In this document: positions 41,961 to 51,017 of the stretch, in pieces | Numbering within the stretch: position 1 is the first letter of the stretch | How the letters are laid out: each line of letters starts with the position of its first letter | Assembly: GCA_003989075.1 (NCBI GenBank) | Contig: RXIX01000006.1 | Location: forward strand, 1-59,310 | DNA length: 59,310 nt | Origin: Candidatus Competibacteraceae bacterium | GTDB taxonomy: Bacteria; Pseudomonadota; Gammaproteobacteria; Competibacterales; Competibacteraceae | Reading direction: 5' to 3' | Made by a program: the position numbers and the translations under genes | Notes under the pieces: generated by a model | What the model saw: the letters and a program-made list of their open reading frames with translations, nothing else | Told to the model about the DNA's origin: nothing | Database searches by the model: none

Positions 41961-42295
41961 CGGCCAGTTCTCCGGTAGGCGGATGCAGCACATTGCCGGG
42001 CGGTCACCCGGCGGTGGCGAGTTGCCCTGGCCAGCGGATCCTGCTCCGACACGCACGGCAACACACGGGCGGATTGGTGAAAAAAGGGCAGCGGTCTGCA
42101 TTTCAGGCGCGGCACGATACGGGATCAATCGTGGTTTGTACAGCGGCGATCGACCCAGGCTGGATGTGTGGAGCCGGGCCCCTGCACGGTCAATAATTCA
42201 CAGCGCGCGCATGCACTATAAAAGTTGCAGCCATTAAAAAATCATTTTATTTTCATGATCAAAGAAAAGTATCATTTTAGAACATACCCAATAAC
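41961..42295. other. Divergent intergenic region nspC / cheB
   Basis: 335 bases without a gene. The nspC-side half is GC-rich with no clear motif. The cheB-side half (about 42190-42295) turns AT-rich with runs of A and T and holds the only promoter-like element I can support. No terminator, riboswitch or repeat was recognised. Confidence 0.6.
42225..42253 (+). promoter_or_regulatory. Possible sigma-70 promoter of cheB-cheR
   Basis: TTGCAG, a 17-base spacer and TATTTT lie 43 bases before ATG 42296, inside an AT-rich block. The match is fair, the spacing ideal; not tested. Confidence 0.35.
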
Positions 42296-42952
42296 ATGAT
42301 CATCCACTCGATATCAGATACCATGGCCAATACCACACTCGCAAGCACGCTGAATATCGATCCTGATCAGGGGCCTGGCATTGTTGCATTGGGTGCATCT
42401 GCCGGTGGCCAGGATGCATTCGCCCGATTTCTGGCCGCAGTACCGGTCGATACCGGCCTGGCCTTCGTGCTGGTGCAGCACCTCGATCCCCATCAGCGCA
42501 GCCTGCTGGCGGAACTGGCCCAGCGCCACACGACCTTGCCAGTGCAGGAGATCGAAGAAGGCCAGCGCGCCGCACCCAATCACGTCTACACCATTCCGGC
42601 AAACTGCAACATCGACCTGTTGCATGGTGTTTTTCACCTGACACCGCTGGACAACCTGCCCGGACCACGCCTAGTCATTGATCATTTTTTCCAGTCACTG
42701 GCCCAGGACCAAGGCGAACACGCTGTGGGCATTGTTCTATCAGGCAGTGGCAGCGATGGCGCTCAAGGGGTACGTATCCTCAAGGCTGAAGGCAGCCTGA
42801 CCCTGGCCCAGACACCGGCCACCGCCGCGCATGCCTCCATGCCGCAAAGCGCCATCGCCACCGGCTGCATCGACCAGATTCTGCCGCCGGAACAGATGCC
42901 CGCCTATCTGCTGCGTTGCCTACACCTGTTTAAACACACGGTGCAGACTTGA
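42296..42952 (+). CDS. CheB-type methylesterase domain protein
   Basis: This 218-residue protein consists of only the CheB catalytic domain, without a receiver. The catalytic triad is visible: Ser in GASAGGQDAF, His in VQHLDPHQRS and Asp in GSGSDGAQG. It would hydrolyse glutamyl methyl esters on chemoreceptors. Its TGA is followed immediately by the ATG of the CheR-PAS gene, and both are in the same frame. In related bacteria the two are one CheB-CheR-PAS fusion. No clear RBS is present before ATG 42296 or ATG 42323. No chemoreceptor, CheA or CheW gene lies in the window, so it may act in a non-flagellar signalling system. Confidence 0.9.
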   Translation: MIIHSISDTMANTTLASTLNIDPDQGPGIVALGASAGGQDAFARFLAAVPVDTGLAFVLVQHLDPHQRSLLAELAQRHTTLPVQEIEEGQRAAPNHVYTIPANCNIDLLHGVFHLTPLDNLPGPRLVIDHFFQSLAQDQGEHAVGIVLSGSGSDGAQGVRILKAEGSLTLAQTPATAAHASMPQSAIATGCIDQILPPEQMPAYLLRCLHLFKHTVQT

Positions 42953-45223
42953 ATGGCGCCCTCGGCAGATAGCGCGCTGCACAGGATTTTCATCCTGTTA
43001 CGCGCCCGGACCGGTCATGACTTTTCCCAGTACAAGCAGAAAACCGTCCAGCGGCGTATTAGCCGACGTATGGCAGTACAGCAAATTGAGCAGATTGAGG
43101 ACTACTACCAGTATTTGCGGCGTATGCCGATGGAAGTGAACCTGTTAGCCGGGGAGTTCCTGATTGGCGTCACCGAGTTCTTCCGCAATCCTGAGGCCTT
43201 CGAGACACTTGGGCAGCTTGCCCTGCCGCCTTTGTTCACCGCGCGCCCACCCGAGGAGCCGATTCGGGTCTGGGTGCCAGCCTGTGCCAGTGGCGAGGAA
43301 GCCTACTCGATCGCTATCCTGCTCTACGAGTATCAGAACGCCACCCATAACATCTACCCGGTGCAGATCTTCGCCACTGATCTGGATCGCGCCGCGATCG
43401 GCCGCGCCCGGCTCGGTCACTATCCCCTGGGCATCGCCGCCCACCTGAGCCCCGAGCGCCTGGAGCATTTTTTTGTTCTGGACGAAAACGGCTATCAGGT
43501 CAAGGATCTAATCCGCAATTCAGTGGTGTTCGCGACGCACAGCCTGATCAAGGATCCGCCTTTTTCCCGCGTTGACCTGATCAGTTGCCGTAATCTGCTC
43601 ATCTACCTGCAGTCGCCGCTGCAGAAAAAAGTCCTGCAACTGTTGCACTACGCGCTCAAGCCGGGTGGTTTTCTGTTCCTGGGCAACTCGGAAAACGCTG
43701 ATGCCTTCCCTCATTTGTTCACGCCGATCAATCGCCAGTGGAAAATTTATCAGCGTATCGCCAATTCCGAACCACGCTCACTAGCAACGAATGTTTTAGA
43801 TTTAAACAGGATACCCAATAATTCCGAACTGGCCAGAACGTCTCCAGAACCCGCAATCAACATTCGGCAGATATTGGAGCAATGGCTCCTGGATCGCGCG
43901 CCGCCCTGTGTGCTCGTAAATGGTCAAGGCGACATCCTGTATGTGCATGGCCGCACTGGGGCATACCTGGAGCTGGCCAGCGGTGAAGGCATTGAGAGCA
44001 ACGTGCTGCGTCTGGCGCGCGAGGGTCTGAGCTCTTTCCTCGGTGCCGCCCTGCGTCAGGCGCAGATAGGTCGCGAACCGGTGATTTACGAGCACGTCCG
44101 CATGCAGGGTCATGACGGGTTTCAGAATATCCGCCTGAGCGTATACCCGCTGCCCAAGGTGGCGACCGCGCCGGAACTCAACATCATCCAGTTTGAGACC
44201 CTGGACAGCAGCAGCGCGCCACCGAGTGCCTCGGCCAGTGCCGAAAAGCGCATCGCCACCCTGGAATGGGAATTACGCGCCACCCGCGAATACCTGCAGA
44301 CCACCATTCAGGATCTGGAGGCATCCAACGAGGAAATGAAATCCAGCAACGAGGAAATCCAGAGTGCCAACGAGGAATTGGAAAGCTCACGCGAGGAACT
44401 GCAATCGGTTAATGAAGAACTGGTGACGCTCAACGCCGAGCACGAGCAGAAAATCGCGGAGCTGCTGCAGGTCAACAACGATTTAAACAATGTGCTTAGC
44501 CGCATCGATATCGGCATTATTTTCCTCGACAACCAGTTGCACATCCGTCGCTTCAACGCAGCCGCCACCCGCATCAGCAACCTGATCGGCAGCGACCTGG
44601 GCCGCCCGCTGAGCGATATCGTCTCCAAGCTGAACTATCCCGCACTGCTGGATGATGTGCGCGCAGTCCTGGATCAGCTTTCAAGCCGCGAGTGCGAAGT
44701 GCAGACCCGGGAAGGCGGCTGGTATTGGATGTGTATCCGTCCTTATCGCACCGCCGATAACGTCATTGATGGCGTGATGCTGACCTTCACCAATATCAGT
44801 GAGCAGAAGACGGTACAGCAGCAGCTACAGCAGGCTCAGCAGGATATCCAGGCCGCGCGGGTGCGGGCTGAGAGCCTGATAGCCAACATCGTTGATCTGT
44901 TTGATGCGCCGCTAGCGGTGCTGGACAGCGACATGCGGATCGTCACCACCAACCGTGCATTTCGCCAATACGGCCAGATCAAGGCCACTGATGCAAGCGA
45001 TTATCGTCTGCGTGAATTGATACATGAGTCCGCAGACTTGAGGCCCTTGCAGGCCCTGCTGGCCGATGAAAGCCAGACGCCGGAGCCACGCACCCTGGAG
45101 CTGCCATCGGCCATACCCAATAGTACCGGCCCGGCGCTGCGGCTGACCGCTCAACCCATCCGGGCGCCGGAGGGCGGCGCACCGCTGCTGCTGGTGACCT
45201 TTGATCCGGCATCCATATCCTGA
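42953..45223 (+). CDS. CheR methyltransferase-PAS protein
   Basis: The 756-residue protein has a CheR N-terminal domain (KTVQRRISRRMA, about residues 10-65) and a SAM methyltransferase domain with VWVPACASGEEAYSIAILL and DLISCRNLLIYL (about 75-270). A middle PAS-like part (300-430) follows, then a long coiled coil of repeated SNEEMKSS / ANEELESS units (about 450-520) and two PAS domains (about 520-630 and 645-756). It starts directly after the cheB stop with no gap, in frame. The coiled coil plus PAS arrangement is typical of the second half of CheB-CheR fusions next to PAS-GGDEF/EAL genes. Confidence 0.92.
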   Translation: MAPSADSALHRIFILLRARTGHDFSQYKQKTVQRRISRRMAVQQIEQIEDYYQYLRRMPMEVNLLAGEFLIGVTEFFRNPEAFETLGQLALPPLFTARPPEEPIRVWVPACASGEEAYSIAILLYEYQNATHNIYPVQIFATDLDRAAIGRARLGHYPLGIAAHLSPERLEHFFVLDENGYQVKDLIRNSVVFATHSLIKDPPFSRVDLISCRNLLIYLQSPLQKKVLQLLHYALKPGGFLFLGNSENADAFPHLFTPINRQWKIYQRIANSEPRSLATNVLDLNRIPNNSELARTSPEPAINIRQILEQWLLDRAPPCVLVNGQGDILYVHGRTGAYLELASGEGIESNVLRLAREGLSSFLGAALRQAQIGREPVIYEHVRMQGHDGFQNIRLSVYPLPKVATAPELNIIQFETLDSSSAPPSASASAEKRIATLEWELRATREYLQTTIQDLEASNEEMKSSNEEIQSANEELESSREELQSVNEELVTLNAEHEQKIAELLQVNNDLNNVLSRIDIGIIFLDNQLHIRRFNAAATRISNLIGSDLGRPLSDIVSKLNYPALLDDVRAVLDQLSSRECEVQTREGGWYWMCIRPYRTADNVIDGVMLTFTNISEQKTVQQQLQQAQQDIQAARVRAESLIANIVDLFDAPLAVLDSDMRIVTTNRAFRQYGQIKATDASDYRLRELIHESADLRPLQALLADESQTPEPRTLELPSAIPNSTGPALRLTAQPIRAPEGGAPLLLVTFDPASIS

Positions 45224-45305
45224 TACATCATCCTGATACATCCGTTCTTGCAATGCAGCATCTGCTGTACTGAACTATATTTATTTCTATCGGGACTTTC
45301 GCTTT

Positions 45306-45379
45306 CCGTCATTCCCGCGTATGCGGGAATCCAGTAGCTTGTTGAAAAGAATGGATACCCGCTTTCGCGGGTATGACGG
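45306..45379 (+). repeat. REP-like inverted palindrome pair with compensatory stem changes
   Basis: 45306-45333 and 45352-45379 are 28-base near-inverted copies separated by 18 bases. Each folds on its own. The first has stem ATTCCCGC/GCGGGAAT, the second ATACCCGC/GCGGGTAT. The one stem difference is matched by its partner base, so the hairpin is conserved rather than the letters. Outer borders CCGTC...CCA and TGG...GACGG pair with each other. This resembles a REPIN/BIME unit. It lies in the gap between cheR and the next gene. Confidence 0.85.
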
Positions 45380-45473
45380 AAAAAGCAAGGTAAGCGAACG
45401 TCCTGTTTATAAAGCATTTATTGATGCTTGTTCGAGCGGAGATATAAACGACGCTTAATTATGAATTCCTCAT

Positions 45474-47759
45474 ATGCGAAGACTTCCTATGACTTTCATC
45501 TCACGCAGCCACCGCAACAAGAATTTGCGCCATCGGGCGGAAGCGCTGCTGCAAAAGAAGCTGATACAGCCATTGCTGATTTCCAGTGATGTCAAGTCCT
45601 TGCAGCACGAGCTGCATGTGCACCGGATCGAACTGGAACTGCAGAATGAGGAACTGCGTGCCGCCGAGCAGCGCCTGCGTGGCCTGCTCGATCGCTACAC
45701 CGATCTGTATGATTTTGCCCCGGTCGGCTATTTGACCCTGGATGCCCAGGGCGTGATTGTCAAAGCCAACCAGTGTGGCGCGGCCCTGCTCGGTATCAAC
45801 CGCGACAAACTACCCGGTCAGGTCTTCACGAACTTTATCGCTGCGGTAGATTGCGACCGCTACATCGCCTATCGGGTGCGCCTGTTGCAGGCCAAGACAG
45901 GTGTGCCACCACTGGAAGTGTTGTTGCGGCCAGCGACCGGCGCATTGCGCTGTGTGCTCCTGAACGGCACCCGCGCGCCGACCGTAGCCGATCAGGCCGA
46001 GGAATATCGCTTCGCGCTGAGTGACATCACCGATCTGCGCCACGCTGAATCCACCCTCAAGGACACCACGGCACACTTGAGCGCCGTCCCGGACATGATG
46101 ATGACCGTGGATCGCGAGTTAAGGATTCGCACGCTCAACCATGCTCCTGAAGGTCTGGATTCCGGGCAGTTCATCGCAACGCCCATTCTCGATCACGTCG
46201 ACCCGACCAGCCGTGCCACCGTAGCGGACTCGCTGCGCCAGGTGCTCGACAGCGGCCAGCCCAACCGCCACGAAGCCCTGGCGATCGGTCCTTTCAACAG
46301 TCTGCACTGGTACGACACCCACGTCGGGCCAATCCTTGACAACGAGGGCGGCGTGGTCGGCGCAATCCTGGTCATCCGCGACATCACCGCGCGCAAGGTT
46401 TTGGAAGAAGCACTGCGCGAACGCGAGCGGCAGGTGCGCTTTCTCGCCGAGCACGATCCGTTGACGGGCCTGCCCAACCGGGCGCTGTTCGAGGACCGCC
46501 TCGCACAGGCCTGCAGCCAGGCACACCGCCAGCAGCAGCGGCTGGCAGTGCTCTTCATTGATCTGGACCGCTTCAAGCCGATCAACGACACCCTCGGTCA
46601 TGCCATCGGCGATCGCCTGCTGCAGGAAACCGCGCAACGGCTGGCGGCCTGCCTGCGCCAGAGCGATACCGTAGCGCGCATCGGCGGTGACGAGTTCGTG
46701 ATCCTGCTGCTGAACATCGAGGACATCAGCGCGGTGCGTCAGGTCATCGACAAACTGCTGGAGACGATCACCCAGCCGTTTCATATCGATGCACACTGTC
46801 TGCACATCTCGTTAAGCGTGGGCGTGGCGCTGTACCCCGAACACAGTCAGGATGTCGCGACCCTGCTGCGTCAGGCTGATACCGCCCTGTACAAAGCCAA
46901 GAGCGATGGCCGCGGTATCTGCCGATTCTACGAGCCGGCCATGGGCGAAACCGCGCTGGCACGCATGCATCTGGAAATCGAGCTGCGCACCGCCCTGCAA
47001 CGCGATGAGTTCATCCTGCTCTATCAGCCGCAGATTGCCGTCAGTCACGGACAGCCGATCGGTTTCGAGGTGCTGCTGCGCTGGCAGCATCCGCAGCGTG
47101 GCCTGCTGACACCGGAGCTGTTCATGGACGTCGCCGAGCAGAGCGGCCTGATGATACCGATCGGTGACTGGATCCTGGATAATGCCTGCCGGCAACTGCG
47201 CGCCTGGCAAAATGGCGGCGAAGGCGCGCGTCGAGCGCTGAGTGTGGCGGTCAACCTGTCGCGCACGCAACTGGCGCAGGACACTCTGCCGACGCGGATC
47301 ACAGCCATCCTCGCCGCGCACCAGTTGCACCCGGCGCAACTGGAACTGGAACTGCCCGAGGAAGCGCTGATGACCCATCCGACGGCATTGGCGCTGCTGG
47401 CGAAGCTCAAGCGTATTGGCGTGCGTCTGGTGCTGAACGAGTTTGGCGTTGGCTATTCCAGTCTGGAATATCTGCAGCAGATGCCGCTGGACAAGATCAA
47501 GATCGCCAGCAGCCTGGTACGCCAGTTGACACAGTCGCAGCGTCACGATGCCCTGGTCGCGGCGATCATTGGTCTGGGCAAGTATCTGGATTTGTGCGTG
47601 CTCGGGAGCGGGGTGGAAACCCGCGAGCAGTGGCAATTCCTGCAAGCTTATGGCTGCGACCAGTTACAGGGCGCGGCTATCGGCGCACCGCTGATGGCGG
47701 CAGCGGTCGAAGGCTGGCTGCGCGACTGGCATTACAGCCCGCTGGAGCTGTCCACCTAG
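45474..47759 (+). CDS. PAS-GGDEF-EAL protein with degenerate EAL domain
   Basis: The 761-residue cytosolic protein starts with a coiled coil (LQHELHVHRIELELQNEELR), then a PAS domain (about 70-190) opening with DLYDFAPVGYLTLD, a second PAS (about 195-310), GGDEF (GGDEF intact at 404-408, RxxD five residues before) and EAL. The EAL domain keeps Glu532, the Asn in VAVNLSR, Lys676 and the final Gln. The metal-binding Asp pair is Asn655-Glu656, the Asp after KI is Ala678, and the catalytic-base Glu is Ser712. Phosphodiesterase activity is therefore unlikely; cyclase activity is possible. ATG 45474 is used; ATG 45489 is an alternative, and neither has a strong RBS. Confidence 0.92.
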   Translation: MRRLPMTFISRSHRNKNLRHRAEALLQKKLIQPLLISSDVKSLQHELHVHRIELELQNEELRAAEQRLRGLLDRYTDLYDFAPVGYLTLDAQGVIVKANQCGAALLGINRDKLPGQVFTNFIAAVDCDRYIAYRVRLLQAKTGVPPLEVLLRPATGALRCVLLNGTRAPTVADQAEEYRFALSDITDLRHAESTLKDTTAHLSAVPDMMMTVDRELRIRTLNHAPEGLDSGQFIATPILDHVDPTSRATVADSLRQVLDSGQPNRHEALAIGPFNSLHWYDTHVGPILDNEGGVVGAILVIRDITARKVLEEALRERERQVRFLAEHDPLTGLPNRALFEDRLAQACSQAHRQQQRLAVLFIDLDRFKPINDTLGHAIGDRLLQETAQRLAACLRQSDTVARIGGDEFVILLLNIEDISAVRQVIDKLLETITQPFHIDAHCLHISLSVGVALYPEHSQDVATLLRQADTALYKAKSDGRGICRFYEPAMGETALARMHLEIELRTALQRDEFILLYQPQIAVSHGQPIGFEVLLRWQHPQRGLLTPELFMDVAEQSGLMIPIGDWILDNACRQLRAWQNGGEGARRALSVAVNLSRTQLAQDTLPTRITAILAAHQLHPAQLELELPEEALMTHPTALALLAKLKRIGVRLVLNEFGVGYSSLEYLQQMPLDKIKIASSLVRQLTQSQRHDALVAAIIGLGKYLDLCVLGSGVETREQWQFLQAYGCDQLQGAAIGAPLMAAAVEGWLRDWHYSPLELST

Positions 47760-47771
47760 CGGCCTGGTCCG

Positions 47772-48518
47772 TCACAGGTTGCTGTCGATGGGCAGAATAG
47801 CGCCGGTCATGCAACCGGATTCGCCAGGATCGCAGAGGAACGCAATGATCCGCGCGATCTCAGCCGGACCGGTGCGGGTGCGCAGATGGGGCGCGGCCTG
47901 ACGCAGCATGGCGGTATCAACCGCGCCCGGAGCAACCGCATTGACGCGAATGCCATGCGTCTTGCCCTCAGCGGCGAGTGCTTCGGTCAGGCCGCTCAGG
48001 GCAAACTTGCTGACCGTATAGGCAGCATAGCCGGGGAACTTGACGGTATTGGCGATGCCGCCGAGCGAAGACACATTGACCAGACTGCCGCCATGCGCCT
48101 GCACCATCATCAGCCGGAAGGCCTGTCGCGCGCACAGCACCGCGCCACGCAGGTTGATCGCCATCAGCCGATCCCAATCGGCCATCGTCATGCTGGCAAA
48201 GGGCGCGCTGAGCAGGATGGCGGCATTGTTGACCAGTATATCCAGCCGGCCCAGGGTCGCGGCGATATCGCTAAAAACCGCATCCACCGCCGCCTCATCG
48301 GCGACATCCAGCACCCGCGCCGAGGCCGCCAGGCCCGCCGCGCGCAGTTGCAACACCGTTGCATCCAGTTCCGCAGCGCTGCGGCTGGCGATCACCACAT
48401 GGGCGCCCTTGCGCGCCAGCGCTTGCGCAGTCGCGGCGCCAATACCCCGGCCACCGCCGGTGATCAGGGCCACCTGACCGCGCAGAGTCGGGGAAACCGG
48501 GGACAGGACATCAGACAT
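47772..48518 (-). CDS. Short-chain dehydrogenase/reductase
   Basis: This 248-residue classical SDR has the cofactor motif TGGGRGIG (residues 20-27), ILVNNAAIL, the catalytic Ser in VNVSSLGG, YAAYTVSK (Tyr and Lys) and a RVNAVAPGAVDTAML loop. An Arg/Ser pair after the second strand (IASRS) suggests NADP(H). It is convergent with the GGDEF gene, 12 bases apart. The substrate cannot be told; FabG-like 3-oxoacyl reductases and alcohol dehydrogenases share these motifs. Confidence 0.9.
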   Translation of the reverse strand: MSDVLSPVSPTLRGQVALITGGGRGIGAATAQALARKGAHVVIASRSAAELDATVLQLRAAGLAASARVLDVADEAAVDAVFSDIAATLGRLDILVNNAAILLSAPFASMTMADWDRLMAINLRGAVLCARQAFRLMMVQAHGGSLVNVSSLGGIANTVKFPGYAAYTVSKFALSGLTEALAAEGKTHGIRVNAVAPGAVDTAMLRQAAPHLRTRTGPAEIARIIAFLCDPGESGCMTGAILPIDSNL

Positions 48519-48741
48519 GGCACGTGCTCCGTTCCAAGGTTCAAGAGTAGATCCGCAATCAGGACCGCTGGCCCGCGCCTGACCCGGGTTGCATATTCCA
48601 GCGTCCGTTCAGTAAGGTGCAATCGGTTTCGGGAATCCCGCGCCACCTGACAAGCCGGCCCTTGAATTTCGGCGCGGCAATCCCCACAACGATAGACACT
48701 TTAAACCTCCCCTTGCCATCAGCCTGCCCGCGAGGTGCGCC

Positions 48742-49023
48742 ATGCCGATTTACGAATATCGCTGCCAGTCCTGCAACCATGAACTGGAAGCGCTGCAAAA
48801 ACTCAGTGACCCCGAACTGACCGAATGCCCGTCCTGCAAGCAGCCGCGCTTGCAGAAACTGATCTCGGCGGCCGGATTCCGCCTCAAGGGCAGCGGCTGG
48901 TACGAAACCGACTTTAAGAAAGGCAACCAGAAGAACCTGGCCAAGAGCGACACCTCCAGCGGCAGTTGCGATGGCGCCGGCGGCTGTGGCGCCTGCCCGA
49001 CGCCCGCAGGTACGGCCAGCTAG
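48742..49023 (+). CDS. FmdB-family zinc-ribbon protein
   Basis: The 93-residue protein has the FmdB start MPIYEYRCQSCNHELEALQK with CxxC, and a second CPSCK, forming a zinc ribbon (residues 8-36). GFRLKGSGWYETDF is the conserved middle. The C-terminal tail carries Cys-Gly repeats (GSCDGAGGCGACP) and is unstructured. The family was named from formamidase and methylamine operons and may regulate transcription; the role here is unknown. fmdB-like genes often precede aspS in gammaproteobacteria, as here (153-base gap). Confidence 0.9.
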   Translation: MPIYEYRCQSCNHELEALQKLSDPELTECPSCKQPRLQKLISAAGFRLKGSGWYETDFKKGNQKNLAKSDTSSGSCDGAGGCGACPTPAGTAS

Positions 49024-49176
49024 AACGCCAGCGTACATGCCGGACTCCGGTTGCGGCCAGGAGTCCGAATCCGTACCATTTCTGCCTCCATTCACCGGAC
49101 ATGGCTCGCGCGCCGGCCCGGCCCGCCCATTTCTTCCCAGTCCTGTTTGTTGCCACACGTACGGAACCCAGACACC

Positions 49177-50946
49177 ATGCGCAGCCATTATTGCGGCCAG
49201 GTCACCGATAGCCTGCTCGATCAAGACGTCACGCTTTGCGGTTGGGCACATCGCCGCCGCGATCATGGAGGCGTGATTTTCATCGACCTGCGCGACCGCG
49301 AGGGCCTGGTGCAGGTAGTCATCGATCCTGATGTGCCGGACGCCTTCGCCCACGCCGAGCGCGTGCGCAATGAATATGTGCTGCGGGTGACCGGCCGGGT
49401 GCGCCGGCGCCCCGCAGGCACCGAGAATGCCAATCTGGCCACCGGCGCGGTGGAAGTGCTGGCCCGCGAGGTCGAGATTCTCAACCGCGCCGAGCCGCTG
49501 CCCTTCCAGCTCGACGATGATGACACCTCCGAGGAAGTGCGGCTGCGCTATCGCTATCTGGATCTGCGCCGGCCTCTGATGCAGGATCGGCTGCGGCTGC
49601 GCACCCGGGTCATCAGCACCCTGCGCCGCTTTCTGGAGCAGCACGGTTTCATGGACATCGAAACCCCCATGCTGACCAAGGCCACGCCGGAAGGCGCCCG
49701 TGACTATCTGGTGCCGAGCCGCACCCATCCGGGCAATTTCTTCGCCCTGCCGCAATCGCCGCAGTTGTTCAAACAGTTGCTGATGATGGCCGGCTTCGAC
49801 CGCTACTATCAGGTGGTGCGCTGCTTCCGCGATGAGGATCTGCGCGCCGACCGTCAGCCGGAATTCACCCAGCTCGATATCGAGACCTCCTTCCTTGACG
49901 AACAGCAGATCACCGACCTGATGGAAGCGATGATCCGCGCCCTGTTCCGCGAGGCGCTGCAGGTCGAACTGCCCGACCCGTTCCCGCGCATGCCCTATGA
50001 AACGGCCATGCAGCGCTACGGTTCCGACAAGCCGGACCTGCGCATCCCGCTGGAGCTGACCGAGCTGTCCGACCTGATGGCCAGCGTCGATTTCAAGGTG
50101 TTCGCAGCGGCGGCCCAGGATCCGCGTGGCCGGGTAGCGGCGCTGCGCGTGCCCGGCGGTGGCTCGCTCAGCCGGCGCGAGATCGATATCTACACCGAGT
50201 TTGTCGGCCGTTATGGCGCTAAGGGTTTGGCCTATATCAAGGTCAACGATGTCACCGCCGGCCGCGACGGCCTGCAGGCGCCGATCGTCAAGTTCCTGCC
50301 CGACGAGGTACTGGCCAAGATTCTCAGCCGCACCGGCGCCGAGAATGGCGACCTGATTTTCTTCGGCGCCGATTCGGCCAAGGTGGTTAACGATGCCCTC
50401 GGCGCGCTGCGCATCAAGGTCGGCCATGATCTGGGTCTGGTCAGTGGCGAATGGGCGCCGCTGTGGGTGGTCAACTTCCCGATGTTCGAATGGGATGAGC
50501 AGGAACAGCGCTGGAATGCCCTGCACCACCCCTTCACCGCACCGCGCAACGATGACCCGGCTGAGATGCGCGCCAACCCGGAGCGCTGCCTGTCGCGCGC
50601 CTACGATATGGTGCTGAACGGGACCGAAATCGGCGGTGGCTCAGTGCGTATTCACCGTCAGGAGATGCAGAGCGCGGTGTTTGAGCTGCTCGGCATCAGC
50701 GCCGAGGACGCGCGCGCCAAGTTCGGTTTCCTGCTCGACGCGCTCAAGTTTGGCTGCCCGCCGCACGGTGGCCTGGCCTTTGGCCTCGACCGGCTGGTCA
50801 TGCTGATGGCTGGCGCCAAGTCGATTCGTGAAGTGATGGCCTTCCCCAAGACCCAGACCGCCGCCTGTCCGCTGACCCAGGCACCGGCGCCGGTCACGGA
50901 TGCGCAGTTGCGTGATCTCAATATCCGTCTGCGCCGCACGCCCTGA
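49177..50946 (+). CDS. aspS: Aspartyl-tRNA synthetase
   Basis: The 589-residue bacterial-type class II synthetase starts [20 protein letters not shown], with an N-terminal OB fold that binds the anticodon ([16 protein letters not shown]). [10 protein letters not shown] is motif 1. [20 protein letters not shown] with FTQLDIE is motif 2. The bacterial GAD insertion runs from about residue 290 to 420, and [12 protein letters not shown] is motif 3. The length equals E. coli AspRS (590). It does not need GatCAB unless it is non-discriminating; no gat genes are here. ATG 49177 fits the family start. Confidence 0.97.
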   Translation: MRSHYCGQVTDSLLDQDVTLCGWAHRRRDHGGVIFIDLRDREGLVQVVIDPDVPDAFAHAERVRNEYVLRVTGRVRRRPAGTENANLATGAVEVLAREVEILNRAEPLPFQLDDDDTSEEVRLRYRYLDLRRPLMQDRLRLRTRVISTLRRFLEQHGFMDIETPMLTKATPEGARDYLVPSRTHPGNFFALPQSPQLFKQLLMMAGFDRYYQVVRCFRDEDLRADRQPEFTQLDIETSFLDEQQITDLMEAMIRALFREALQVELPDPFPRMPYETAMQRYGSDKPDLRIPLELTELSDLMASVDFKVFAAAAQDPRGRVAALRVPGGGSLSRREIDIYTEFVGRYGAKGLAYIKVNDVTAGRDGLQAPIVKFLPDEVLAKILSRTGAENGDLIFFGADSAKVVNDALGALRIKVGHDLGLVSGEWAPLWVVNFPMFEWDEQEQRWNALHHPFTAPRNDDPAEMRANPERCLSRAYDMVLNGTEIGGGSVRIHRQEMQSAVFELLGISAEDARAKFGFLLDALKFGCPPHGGLAFGLDRLVMLMAGAKSIREVMAFPKTQTAACPLTQAPAPVTDAQLRDLNIRLRRTP

Positions 50947-51017
50947 AACCTGAGACCTGAGACAGGGCCGGCACTGCCGGCCCCCATCCTCTGCCGCACC
51001 AACAGGGTACGCCCGCG

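Noticed and set aside
45206-45242. Short direct repeat ATCCTGATACATC after cheR
   Set aside because: It has two copies only, partly overlapping the cheR stop; no flanking element, so most likely chance or slippage.
48519-48741. Promoter for fmdB
   Set aside because: TTGAAT and TAGACA-like boxes occur but with 24-base spacing, too far apart.
48559-50529. 656-codon minus-strand frame over fmdB and aspS
   Set aside because: It is antisense to two well-supported genes and has no domain.
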